Translations under genes and position numbers: made by a program
Notes under the pieces: model-generated
Database searches by the model: none
The model's input: the letters and a program-made list of their open reading frames with translations, nothing else
Told to the model about the DNA's origin: nothing
Assembly (NCBI GenBank): GCA_034112085.1
Contig: JAWUWD010000009.1
Location: 1-58,988, forward strand
Origin: JAWUWD01 sp034112085
GTDB taxonomy: Bacteria > Bacteroidota > Bacteroidia > Cytophagales > Cyclobacteriaceae
Direction: 5' to 3'
DNA length: 58,988 nt
In this document: piece after piece, positions 43,095 to 51,226 of the stretch
Layout of the letters: each line of letters starts with the position of its first letter
How positions within the stretch are numbered: position 1 is the first letter of the stretch

Positions 43095-44552
43095 CTATAA
43101 AGGAGTAAATACAGAAGTGGCTGTATCTCCAAAACCATTTGCCCAGCTTACAGTGATCTGTCCAGTACCACTATCATAACTTGAACCTGTATCAGTAACT
43201 GTACTACCAAATCCCTCATCAAAAGTAACCAGGCTTACGCCATCAGCAATTTGACAAAAGTTTAAGGTTCCAGCAGTAGCAAAGGTATAACCATAACAGG
43301 CTCCATACCATTCGATATAAATTCCAGCAAATATATCATCTACCGTATAGTTTCCAGCTCCATCATCTACAATTGTAACTGTCCCACCCAAATCCACTAT
43401 TGGATTATTTATTGGGCAACCATCAGTTGAAGTTCCTGATGTCAAGGTCGTATAACTACCTGCTAAGCTAGATGCATTACATCCCCCAATCACAATTTGG
43501 GCAGTTCTTACAGTAGCCTGACCATCTTCATCAACAATAGTTACTTTTATATCCAAAGTAGACCTTAGCGAAGCATCTGCAGTATATTCACCCACTAGTA
43601 CACCGTTAGTTTGACCTACTAGCGCTGCAATATCTGCATCATCGACTGCCACACTTCCTCGTACATTACCATCATCATCCGTCATCTCAAAGGTGATTTC
43701 AGCAACATTACAAGCCACATCATTCAGAGTGATTGTAAATTCTGTTGAGCCACCCAATATCAATTCAGATTCAGCAAGATTGAAATCAAAATCCGCTTCA
43801 TCACACTCATACACTACCTCAACGGTTGTAGATGATGAATTAGAGCGCACTTGCAATACATCTTCCACAAATGCCGTAATCACTGCTGACCCTACTGCGT
43901 CAGGAGCGGTAAATGTACCAGTTACAGTCGCTGTTCCTTTCCCTAGAGCCGCAGCTACTGAGCTCTCATCCAACTCAAAAGATCCAACATCAGTCGAAGC
44001 AGATACTCGTGCGATTCCACCTCCGTCAGCAGTCGTTACTATAATTGAAAAAGGTGTACTTTCACCTTGCAAAAGTTCAGCATTGGTTGCAGCGACTGTG
44101 AATACCGGAGCATCAAATGCATATGAGCCTATCATATTGAAGGTCACAGCACTAGTCTTACTAGCATCTTCTCCATCTTCATCTGTCTGGTTATCCAAAA
44201 TCCCAACATTTACAGCGAAAGCACCAATATTCGTATAAGGGACTGTATAGTTCACAGTAACTGTACCTTTATTTTGCCCTACTAAACTCGATATATTAGA
44301 AGTGAATTCTGGAGTATCCTCTTTTGAAACAACACTTACTGAAGCCAGACCAGCCGGTGCATCAGTGATTGCAATTGTCAAAACAACTTCTTCACCACCA
44401 ACCACATTGATTGCATTTGCTGACTGTGTTGATGAAACTGCAGGTGCATCCAACAAACGTGCAGGGTTTGCATCCTCGAAATCATCCACACAAGCGATCA
44501 TTGTCAGTAGCATGCAGGTGACTATTACTATTTTATTTATTAAATATTTCAT
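43095..44552 (-). CDS. Surface lipoprotein with Ig-like repeats, SusCD-associated
   Basis: This 485-residue lipoprotein (lipobox MIAC, Cys21) consists mainly of repeated beta-sandwich segments of about 100 residues: EVVLTIAITDAPAGLASVSV, STPFSIIVTTADGGGIARVS and STEFTITLNDVACNVAEITF each open a unit and are followed by ...LVGQNKGTVTVNY-, ...ALGKGTATVTGTF- and ...LVGQTNGVLVGEY-like endings. The last 130 residues form a C-terminal module with conserved cysteines (GGCNASSLAGSYTTL, DGCPINNPIVDLG). The position after SusC, SusD and another lipoprotein suggests a surface binding protein (SusE/F-like role). It ends the operon before a terminator. Confidence 0.85.
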   Translation of the reverse strand: MKYLINKIVIVTCMLLTMIACVDDFEDANPARLLDAPAVSSTQSANAINVVGGEEVVLTIAITDAPAGLASVSVVSKEDTPEFTSNISSLVGQNKGTVTVNYTVPYTNIGAFAVNVGILDNQTDEDGEDASKTSAVTFNMIGSYAFDAPVFTVAATNAELLQGESTPFSIIVTTADGGGIARVSASTDVGSFELDESSVAAALGKGTATVTGTFTAPDAVGSAVITAFVEDVLQVRSNSSSTTVEVVYECDEADFDFNLAESELILGGSTEFTITLNDVACNVAEITFEMTDDDGNVRGSVAVDDADIAALVGQTNGVLVGEYTADASLRSTLDIKVTIVDEDGQATVRTAQIVIGGCNASSLAGSYTTLTSGTSTDGCPINNPIVDLGGTVTIVDDGAGNYTVDDIFAGIYIEWYGACYGYTFATAGTLNFCQIADGVSLVTFDEGFGSTVTDTGSSYDSGTGQITVSWANGFGDTATSVFTPL

Positions 44553-44568
44553 ATTTCAAATAGTTAAA

Positions 44569-45471
44569 TTATTTTTTAGTGAAAACGATTTGCCATGACA
44601 GTGCATTGTTAGACTCGAAATAATTGAGTGTAAGAACTCCGTTAACAGGATCCCATGTTCCACCACCTGTATCAGTGGTAGTTCCAAAGGTACTAGTAGC
44701 GAGTCCTTGAGGATTTCCACATATGTCGTAAAAATCTCCAGGATAAGCTGCACCTCCAAAAGGAACATAAGCTAGTGCCGAAACATCGCTGATTACATAT
44801 CTAAAAGGTTCAGGCCCTTGAAATGCAATAGTAACATTATCATTAGTCTGTCCAGTGAAGTAATTACCAGAAACAATTACAGAAGTATATTCACCTTCTA
44901 TAGCCTCCAAATCGCTTGGGCATCCTACAAATAATGTCCATCCTGAGGTAAAGCTTGTTGTACCAGAAGCCGCAACTATGTTAGGTGTTACATTCGAATT
45001 TCCGTTAACTGTAATAGATGGATATACAACTCCATTGTCAAGTGTAGTAGTATTTAAGAAATTAAAACTATCTCCACCTTGAAGACTTGCGAGTCCACCA
45101 ACTAATCCAATAGCATCTACCATAGCTTGTGCAGTCACTTCCTGACCCAAAATCTGGCCATTACCTGTATCTATATCTGCCTGTGTATAAGATTTCACAG
45201 TTGCTGTATCCGACACAACACCGTCAACACTTATGTGAAATACACTGATTTCAACTAATGCCAAATTCTCGCTTTGTGAAAAAACATCGAATTTAGATTT
45301 GGCACCAGCCAAGTCATCAAAATCAATAAACAAGAAACCTTGATCAAGCTGAACACGCAGATTAGGTCCCTTATCCATGTCCGTAGGAATTCGTATTGTA
45401 TTCTCGTCCTCGCAAGATACCATTGAAGATATCAGTAAAAAGACGCCTAAATATTTTAATATATTTTTCAT
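44569..45471 (-). CDS. SusCD-associated lipoprotein, function unknown
   Basis: This 300-residue lipoprotein (lipobox SMVSC, Cys20) follows SusD by 22 bases and precedes the Ig-repeat lipoprotein by 16 bases. The N-terminal part has a beta-rich region (NLRVQLDQGFLFIDFDDLAG). The C-terminal part (LEAIEGEYTSVIVSGNYFTG, then FRYVISDVSALAYVPFGGAA and DPVNGVLTLNYFESNNALSW) resembles the C-terminal module of its neighbour, with similar cysteine-flanked GEYT and GTWDPVNGVLTLN patterns. The two are probably a set of surface binding proteins for one ligand. I do not recognise a named domain. Confidence 0.8.
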   Translation of the reverse strand: MKNILKYLGVFLLISSMVSCEDENTIRIPTDMDKGPNLRVQLDQGFLFIDFDDLAGAKSKFDVFSQSENLALVEISVFHISVDGVVSDTATVKSYTQADIDTGNGQILGQEVTAQAMVDAIGLVGGLASLQGGDSFNFLNTTTLDNGVVYPSITVNGNSNVTPNIVAASGTTSFTSGWTLFVGCPSDLEAIEGEYTSVIVSGNYFTGQTNDNVTIAFQGPEPFRYVISDVSALAYVPFGGAAYPGDFYDICGNPQGLATSTFGTTTDTGGGTWDPVNGVLTLNYFESNNALSWQIVFTKK

Positions 45472-45493
45472 ATCTATATTTTTAAATTCTTAA

Positions 45494-47152
45494 TTATTTA
45501 TCCCAAAAAACACCGTCTACTGCTATTGCTCTTTGAGCTGGAGCATTAACATTCAATGTTAAATTGTTTGCATCATAAGGCAGTGCCAATGGGAACGTTC
45601 TGGTCTGAGTAGTTACGGCCAGGTTATCTGTATTTCCATCATGTAGTCTTGGGAAACCAGTTCTTCTTATATCGTTGTAACTAACTACAGAATTACCAAA
45701 CTGAGCAATCCATTTTGAAACCATGATGATCTCCAGCTGTCCAGATGGGCTAGCGCCATCATAATTGACCATAACTGCATCGCTGTAAGCAGCTATGTCA
45801 CTTGCTCCTATCAATGGCGCGCCAGCTGCATTTGCCACTTCATTCACCTTCGCAAACGAAGCGTCAAGAGCAGCTACTAACATGCCTCTTGCATTTTCAG
45901 AGCTCACAGATGTCTGAGCTAGCTCAGCTCGAATAAACGCTATTTCAACGCCATCCAATAATCTTTGAGGCGTACTGCCCGTACCTGTAACCTGTCCGCC
46001 TAGTAAGCTAGCCGCATTGGACGCAATACCTCCTGCACCATCATCATATCGACCACCAAATGCATATAATCCACCAAGAGTAGAAGAACGACCTTGAGCA
46101 AAGCCTTCATTTGGATCTATATTGAACGAATAAGAAAAGATTGATAAGAATCCAGTTCCACTTCTTGAAGGACAATAAGCACATGGATTTTCAGCGTCAC
46201 TATCAGCTGCATCCGCAGGGAGCTGATTGAAGAAATAATAAGGTATTCGAGGATCAGTCAAGCCTGCCCCTGCAGGAAGTAGTCCTCCGTGACCGAAAGT
46301 ATCCGTACCTCGCATAGTCTCAAAAAAGAAAGGGTCTATTCTTGTTCCACTGTTTACCACCCATTCAGAAGCAAATCCAGGGTTTCTATTTTCTGGGTTA
46401 AAGGAACTACCATATTGCAACTCGAAATCTTCACTCAATTGAGTAATGAAATTTCCTGAAGTAAGAATAGCATTTACCTCTGTACTAACGTCTCTTGTCA
46501 ATCGTACATTGTTTAGCATTCTTAGTTTTAAGCTATTAGCTAACGTTATCCAACTAGATGCGTCTCCGTTATAGATCACATCACCAGTAACGCTCGCATT
46601 AGTCGTGCTTAGATTAGCAATACCATCATCAATCAATGTAAACAGGGCGTTATAAACTGCTTCACCCTCATCATATACTGGAGCCTCATTTGCAGCTCCC
46701 AGACCAATCTCGAAATATGGAACTTCTCCCCACAAATCGACAACAGAGGCCATTATGAAAGCACGCATCACTTGACCTGCGCCAACAGTTCCAAAATCCT
46801 CTTCCAGCGTACCTTGTTCAATAAGTACCTGCAAGTCTGTCATTGCTCCCGCATAAATACTAGGCCATGCTGTTGCAACAGTAAAGTCACCTCCCACAAG
46901 GCCATAATCATTAATGGTCCCTCTTTGAACCCAATGCTTGGCCACAGTACCTGTATACAATCCCAATCCACCACTACCATTCGCAAAAGTGTAGGATAAA
47001 TTCGATTGGGCTGCGGTCATCAACTGACCAGTAGGTACGCTCAATGGATTATTTGGATCGTCATTAATATCCAAAAAATCCTTCTCACAACTAGCAAACA
47101 CCAACATGATCATTGAAAATGCCAGTGAATAAATATTTATTATATTTTTCAT
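45494..47152 (-). CDS. SusD/RagB-family nutrient-binding outer-membrane lipoprotein
   Basis: This 552-residue lipoprotein (lipobox FASC, Cys22) matches the SusD-like_2 (PF12771-type) family: CEKDFLDINDDPNNPLSVPT after the lipobox, MTAAQSNLSYTFANGSGGLG, VMRAFIMASVVDLWGEVPYF and a C-terminal SGQLEIIMVSKWIAQFGNSV. The helical TPR-like fold caps the SusC channel and captures the nutrient at the cell surface. It follows SusC by 12 bases on the same transcript. This subgroup is also found in loci for peptides and other non-glycan nutrients, so the substrate cannot be assumed to be a polysaccharide. Confidence 0.93.
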   Translation of the reverse strand: MKNIINIYSLAFSMIMLVFASCEKDFLDINDDPNNPLSVPTGQLMTAAQSNLSYTFANGSGGLGLYTGTVAKHWVQRGTINDYGLVGGDFTVATAWPSIYAGAMTDLQVLIEQGTLEEDFGTVGAGQVMRAFIMASVVDLWGEVPYFEIGLGAANEAPVYDEGEAVYNALFTLIDDGIANLSTTNASVTGDVIYNGDASSWITLANSLKLRMLNNVRLTRDVSTEVNAILTSGNFITQLSEDFELQYGSSFNPENRNPGFASEWVVNSGTRIDPFFFETMRGTDTFGHGGLLPAGAGLTDPRIPYYFFNQLPADAADSDAENPCAYCPSRSGTGFLSIFSYSFNIDPNEGFAQGRSSTLGGLYAFGGRYDDGAGGIASNAASLLGGQVTGTGSTPQRLLDGVEIAFIRAELAQTSVSSENARGMLVAALDASFAKVNEVANAAGAPLIGASDIAAYSDAVMVNYDGASPSGQLEIIMVSKWIAQFGNSVVSYNDIRRTGFPRLHDGNTDNLAVTTQTRTFPLALPYDANNLTLNVNAPAQRAIAVDGVFWDK

Positions 47153-47164
47153 GTTTTTCTTACT

Positions 47165-50100
47165 TTAAAAAGTGACACTTAAGTTCACACCGTAACGTCT
47201 AGTTGAGGGTGCTGAAGTAAACTCATATCCTTGAAGGTTAGAATTACCAAACTGACTAACTTCGGGATCAAAATTCGATCCTTTAGGGAAGTTTGGTGCC
47301 TTATACCATAAATTCCTCCCCGAAAGGGAAATTCTTGCAGATCCAAAAGGCGTTTTCTCTAAAATTGATGATGGTAGATTATAAGCTAAAGAAACTTCTC
47401 TCAATCTTATCACAGTGGCATCCCAAATATTCCATTCATCTTGTCCATTAATCGCAAAAGTGTTTCCGAAATAGAGGCCGTTCACTTCAATTGCTGTAGT
47501 GTTTTGGATTTTTTCTCCATCATCACCTCTAATCGGCTCTAGTGTGTTGACATCACCATATACGCCAGGGATAATTTTGTTGATTTCACGATCTTCAGTG
47601 TCTGTGGTTACACCACGTCCTAAAAGTGATAAATTAGTTGAAGAATATAAATCTCCTCCTTGTCTCCAATCAATCACCGCAGATAATGTAAAACCTTTCC
47701 AACTAAATGAATTAGTTACCCCAACAATAAAATCAGGATTAGGATTAGCTACAATTTCATTAGCCAACGCTGAAATAAGTTGACCATTGGAAGGATCAAT
47801 TAATAAATTACCTTCATCATCTCTAGCAGATACACTCCCTCGGATCAAGCCAAATTCCTCTCCTGGAATATGCACAGATTGCACAGAACCACCGAAAGTA
47901 TTTCCTAATATCAACTCATCAGTCCCAGGTCTCAAAGCCTCAATCACATTCTTATTATGTGAGAATGTGCCAATTAAGTCCCACTGAAAACCATTGTTAA
48001 GCTTTATAGGTGTTGCACTCAAAGTAATCTCAATCCCTTTATTACTCAATTCACCACCATTGGTTAGAATTGATGTAAATCCTGATTCATCAGGGAGCGC
48101 AACATTAACTATCTGATCAGTAGATGTTCTGTCATAAACAGCCACATCAAGACCTACACGATTGTCTAAAAACTTCAATTCTATTCCCAGTTCTACTTCA
48201 GATGTTTGTTCTGGTTTCAAGTTAGGGTCTCTAGCAATGTTAGATAACGAAGCACCAGATGCTCCATTTAATGGCAAAGAAGTAGCTCCAGCTTGGGTTA
48301 AGCCATTAGCATTCAACAGATAAACAGGGACAATTTGGTAAGGTCCCGTATCGTTTCCTACCTGTGCCCAACTTGCTCTTAATTTACCAAAACTCAACAG
48401 GCCAGATGAAATATCAAATGCTTCTGAAAATATAAATGAAGTGCTCACAGCAGGGTAGAAGAAACTTCTATTTGCTTTAGGAAGAGTTGATGACCAATCA
48501 TTTCTGGCTGTTGCATTTAAATACAAATAGTCTTTGTAACCAAACTGCAAATCGGTGTAAGCTCCCACAAGACGTCTTTGAGTATAACCACCACCACTTG
48601 CAACGACTGCATTTGTATTATCAACATCGTTGATGAAAAAATCCACATATCCAATACCTGTAAATCGTTGATCTTCTGTGGTTCTTTGATTTACATTATG
48701 ACCAATAATACCTCTGAAGCTAATATCTTCATTTATGTCTTTGGAAACTGTAAAGAGTAAGTTAGACTCAACTTCCTGAAATTTAGCATAAGCATTGATA
48801 ATCTGTCCTGAGCCCCCGGCTCCTCTAGAACCCGGTCGGAAATAGTTAATGGTAGATTGATCATAGCCATTCACTCCAAGTCGATATGACACGCTCAACC
48901 AATCTAGAATATCGTAATTCGCATTGAAAGCGGCCAAATACCTATTTGTTTCTGATTCAATTGCAGCATTTTTCACAGACCACAATGGATTATCTGCACC
49001 AGTTATAAAGAATTGGCTACTGTTATTCAATGGATTTTGAAAAGGTTCGCCATGAAGATTCCAATTACGACCTAAGTACAACGTCCTTCCGAAAGCTGAT
49101 GCATTGCCAATCGCATTATTGGCCCCACCCTGAAAGGTGTTTTGTTTAGTATTAGTATACTGAACATTACCACCAATGCTCAATCCATTATCCAACTGAG
49201 TGCGTGCTCCAAGACTTATATTGGTTCTATTAAAATCGTTTTCAGGCACAATACCATCTTGTTTAGTTCTGGATATAACCAATGTCGCTACTGATTTTTC
49301 ATTACCCCCTTGAACTGTAATTGAATTCTCAAGCACTGTCCCAGTCTCGAAGAAATTCTTCACATTATCAGGATAAGCTTGATAAGGAACTGTCGTTCCA
49401 TTCAAATGCTCGAAACCAACTACTCCACTATACTGATGTGGTATAGTTGTAAGCGTAGCGTAGTCCCGTGATCCAACAAAAGGTGCTCCCCAAGAGCCAT
49501 TTACTTGCGAATAAGCAAAATTGGTACCTACACCATAGCGGTTTTGATAATCAGGCAAGTTTGCCACTTCCTCCGTAGAGAAACCAGTGCTAAATGTAAC
49601 TTCAAGACCTTTCCTACTTGCAGAAGAACTTCCTGCTTTCGTAGTAATAACAATGACACCATTAGCGGCACGTGCGCCATAAAGAGCCGCTGCTGCCGCA
49701 CCTTTTAGTACACTCATAGATTCAATGTTGTTAGGATCCAAATCCTGAAAACGGCTACCCGATGCGCCACCTCCAGTTAATTGATCACTATTAAACCCAG
49801 CTCCGGTCGTATTAGTACTATTATTATATGGAATACCGTCAACCACAAATAGAGGCTGATTATTACCTAATAATGATGAATTGCCTCGAATAGTAATTCT
49901 AGTTGCACTACCGGCAGCACTACTTGATCCTCCAATATTTACACCGGCAATTTTTCCTTGCATTGCTCTTAATGCATCTGGCTCTGAAATGGCTGTAATT
50001 TTGTCACCTCCTATTGTTTCAACACCATACCCCAGAGCTTTAGCTTCCCTTTGAATACCAACTGCGGTAACTATTACTTCGCTCAACTGTGTAATATCGG

Positions 50101-50395
50101 ATGACAATTGCAAATCAACTACTGATCTTGCTCCAACTTCTACTTCTTCTGAGGTGAATCCAATGAAAGAAAAAACCAAAATGGTTCCATCTGAGATATT
50201 CATTGAATAATTTCCATCATAATCTGTAATAGTACCTGTAGTAGTACCTTTGATTACCACATTCACTCCCGGCAGTGTAGATCCATCCTCAATGGAGGTA
50301 ACTTTACCAGAGATAGAACGCTCTTGTGCCCACGAACTGCTAGTAATAGCCAGTGCAAGCGCAAACAACGAACTGAGTCGTAAAAACTTCTTCAT
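47165..50395 (-). CDS. SusC/RagA-family TonB-linked outer-membrane transporter
   Basis: This 1076-residue protein has a signal peptide (cleavage after SSSWAQ), an N-terminal carboxypeptidase-regulatory-like domain (GKVTSIEDGSTLPGVNVVIK with TDYDGNYSMNISDG, about residues 27-105), a plug domain (VTAVGIQREAKALGYGVETI, ALRAMQGKIAGVNIG and GNSSLLGNNQPLFVVDGIPY, about 110-240) and a long beta barrel ending in YGVNLSVTF. It pumps a ligand across the outer membrane using TonB energy. SusD follows after 12 bases. The upstream region (50396-50591) holds two GC-rich inverted motifs that may bind the adjacent NarL-type regulator. Confidence 0.96.
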   Translation of the reverse strand: MKKFLRLSSLFALALAITSSSWAQERSISGKVTSIEDGSTLPGVNVVIKGTTTGTITDYDGNYSMNISDGTILVFSFIGFTSEEVEVGARSVVDLQLSSDITQLSEVIVTAVGIQREAKALGYGVETIGGDKITAISEPDALRAMQGKIAGVNIGGSSSAAGSATRITIRGNSSLLGNNQPLFVVDGIPYNNSTNTTGAGFNSDQLTGGGASGSRFQDLDPNNIESMSVLKGAAAAALYGARAANGVIVITTKAGSSSASRKGLEVTFSTGFSTEEVANLPDYQNRYGVGTNFAYSQVNGSWGAPFVGSRDYATLTTIPHQYSGVVGFEHLNGTTVPYQAYPDNVKNFFETGTVLENSITVQGGNEKSVATLVISRTKQDGIVPENDFNRTNISLGARTQLDNGLSIGGNVQYTNTKQNTFQGGANNAIGNASAFGRTLYLGRNWNLHGEPFQNPLNNSSQFFITGADNPLWSVKNAAIESETNRYLAAFNANYDILDWLSVSYRLGVNGYDQSTINYFRPGSRGAGGSGQIINAYAKFQEVESNLLFTVSKDINEDISFRGIIGHNVNQRTTEDQRFTGIGYVDFFINDVDNTNAVVASGGGYTQRRLVGAYTDLQFGYKDYLYLNATARNDWSSTLPKANRSFFYPAVSTSFIFSEAFDISSGLLSFGKLRASWAQVGNDTGPYQIVPVYLLNANGLTQAGATSLPLNGASGASLSNIARDPNLKPEQTSEVELGIELKFLDNRVGLDVAVYDRTSTDQIVNVALPDESGFTSILTNGGELSNKGIEITLSATPIKLNNGFQWDLIGTFSHNKNVIEALRPGTDELILGNTFGGSVQSVHIPGEEFGLIRGSVSARDDEGNLLIDPSNGQLISALANEIVANPNPDFIVGVTNSFSWKGFTLSAVIDWRQGGDLYSSTNLSLLGRGVTTDTEDREINKIIPGVYGDVNTLEPIRGDDGEKIQNTTAIEVNGLYFGNTFAINGQDEWNIWDATVIRLREVSLAYNLPSSILEKTPFGSARISLSGRNLWYKAPNFPKGSNFDPEVSQFGNSNLQGYEFTSAPSTRRYGVNLSVTF

Positions 50396-50503
50396 ATTGT
50401 TTTGTTTTAATGAAAAGAATTATTTTTTTGATTTTAACAATATTTGACACAGTCAACGCTGATCGAACACAGTCTTAATCATAACTCAAATTTCAATAAA
50501 CAA

Positions 50504-50522
50504 TGGGATTGATTTACCCCCC
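50504..50522. promoter_or_regulatory. Inverted motif TGGGA-N8-CCCCCC upstream of susC
   Basis: This site shares its layout with the one at 50569-50587: a G-rich half, 8 bases and a C-rich half. In an A+T-rich genome these G/C blocks are unusual. It lies about 110-127 bases upstream of the susC start codon. Confidence 0.4.
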
Positions 50523-50568
50523 AGAATGAGGGGTTTTATTGAAATATTCTCAGGATATCTCAACATAT

Positions 50569-50587
50569 TGGGGTATTTCATCCCCCA
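50569..50587. promoter_or_regulatory. Inverted motif TGGGG-N8-CCCCCA between the regulator and susC
   Basis: The arms TGGGG and CCCCA are exact reverse complements once one C is placed in the spacer. It lies 65 bases from the sister site, about six helical turns, just after the response-regulator stop codon and about 175-192 bases before susC. A related half-site (TTGGGGGAT) occurs upstream of the sensor kinase at 54304-54312. Confidence 0.4.
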
Positions 50588-50591
50588 AGGA

Positions 50592-51224
50592 CTAGATCAA
50601 TTTGTCTTGAGTAGCCTTAGCAATAGCTTCTGATTTGCTATTTACTTGAAGCTTAGAATAGATGTTTTTGATATGAGACTTGGCAGTTTCTTTAGTGATA
50701 AAAAGTTCATCAGCAATAAGGCTATAGCTCTTTCCTTTCGCTAGTAATTCCAGTACCTGCGTCTCTCTAGGTGACAATGGAGAATTGGGGTTTTTTTGAA
50801 ATGAATGAACTACCATACTGGCAATTTTAGTGCTCATAGGAGCTCCTCCCTGAATAACTTCTTCTATAGCCTCGAGAAGCTCAGTATGATTGGTATTCTT
50901 AGTAATATACCCCTCTGCACCAGCACACAGTGCTTGAAAGACTAAATCACCATTTTCATAAACTGTATTAACAATAATACGCACACTCGGCATAAGTTTC
51001 TTTATCTTACTTATCCCCTCGATACCACTCATACCTGGTAGTTCGAGATCCATTAAAATTATTTCCGGTTTATCTTTCGACAGACCTTTGATGGCATCCT
51101 CACAATTTTCATAAGTATTCACCACGAAGTACTTGCTAATACTATTAATAATCAAAGCAAACCCTTCTCTAACAGGTTCATTATCTTCTACTATTGTAAT
51201 ACGTGTTCTAAAAAAATTACTCAT
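50592..51224 (-). CDS. NarL/FixJ-family response regulator (LuxR-type HTH)
   Basis: This 210-residue regulator has a receiver domain (acidic pocket IVEDNEPVREG, phospho-acceptor Asp59 in IILMDLELPGMSGIEG) and a C-terminal LuxR helix-turn-helix (SPLSPRETQVLELLAKGKSY, FITKETAKSHIKNIYSKLQV). It starts 2 bases after the stop codon of the propeller sensor kinase, so the two form a coupled two-component system. It lies directly upstream of susC on the same strand and probably controls that operon. The inverted motifs at 50504 and 50569 are candidate binding sites. Confidence 0.95.
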   Translation of the reverse strand: MSNFFRTRITIVEDNEPVREGFALIINSISKYFVVNTYENCEDAIKGLSKDKPEIILMDLELPGMSGIEGISKIKKLMPSVRIIVNTVYENGDLVFQALCAGAEGYITKNTNHTELLEAIEEVIQGGAPMSTKIASMVVHSFQKNPNSPLSPRETQVLELLAKGKSYSLIADELFITKETAKSHIKNIYSKLQVNSKSEAIAKATQDKLI

Positions 51225-51226
51225 CT

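Noticed and set aside
43693..44238. A 181-codon plus-strand frame opposite the Ig-repeat lipoprotein
   Set aside because: Low-complexity Ser/Thr/Ala/Val composition is the mirror of the repeat protein; no signal or domain is present.
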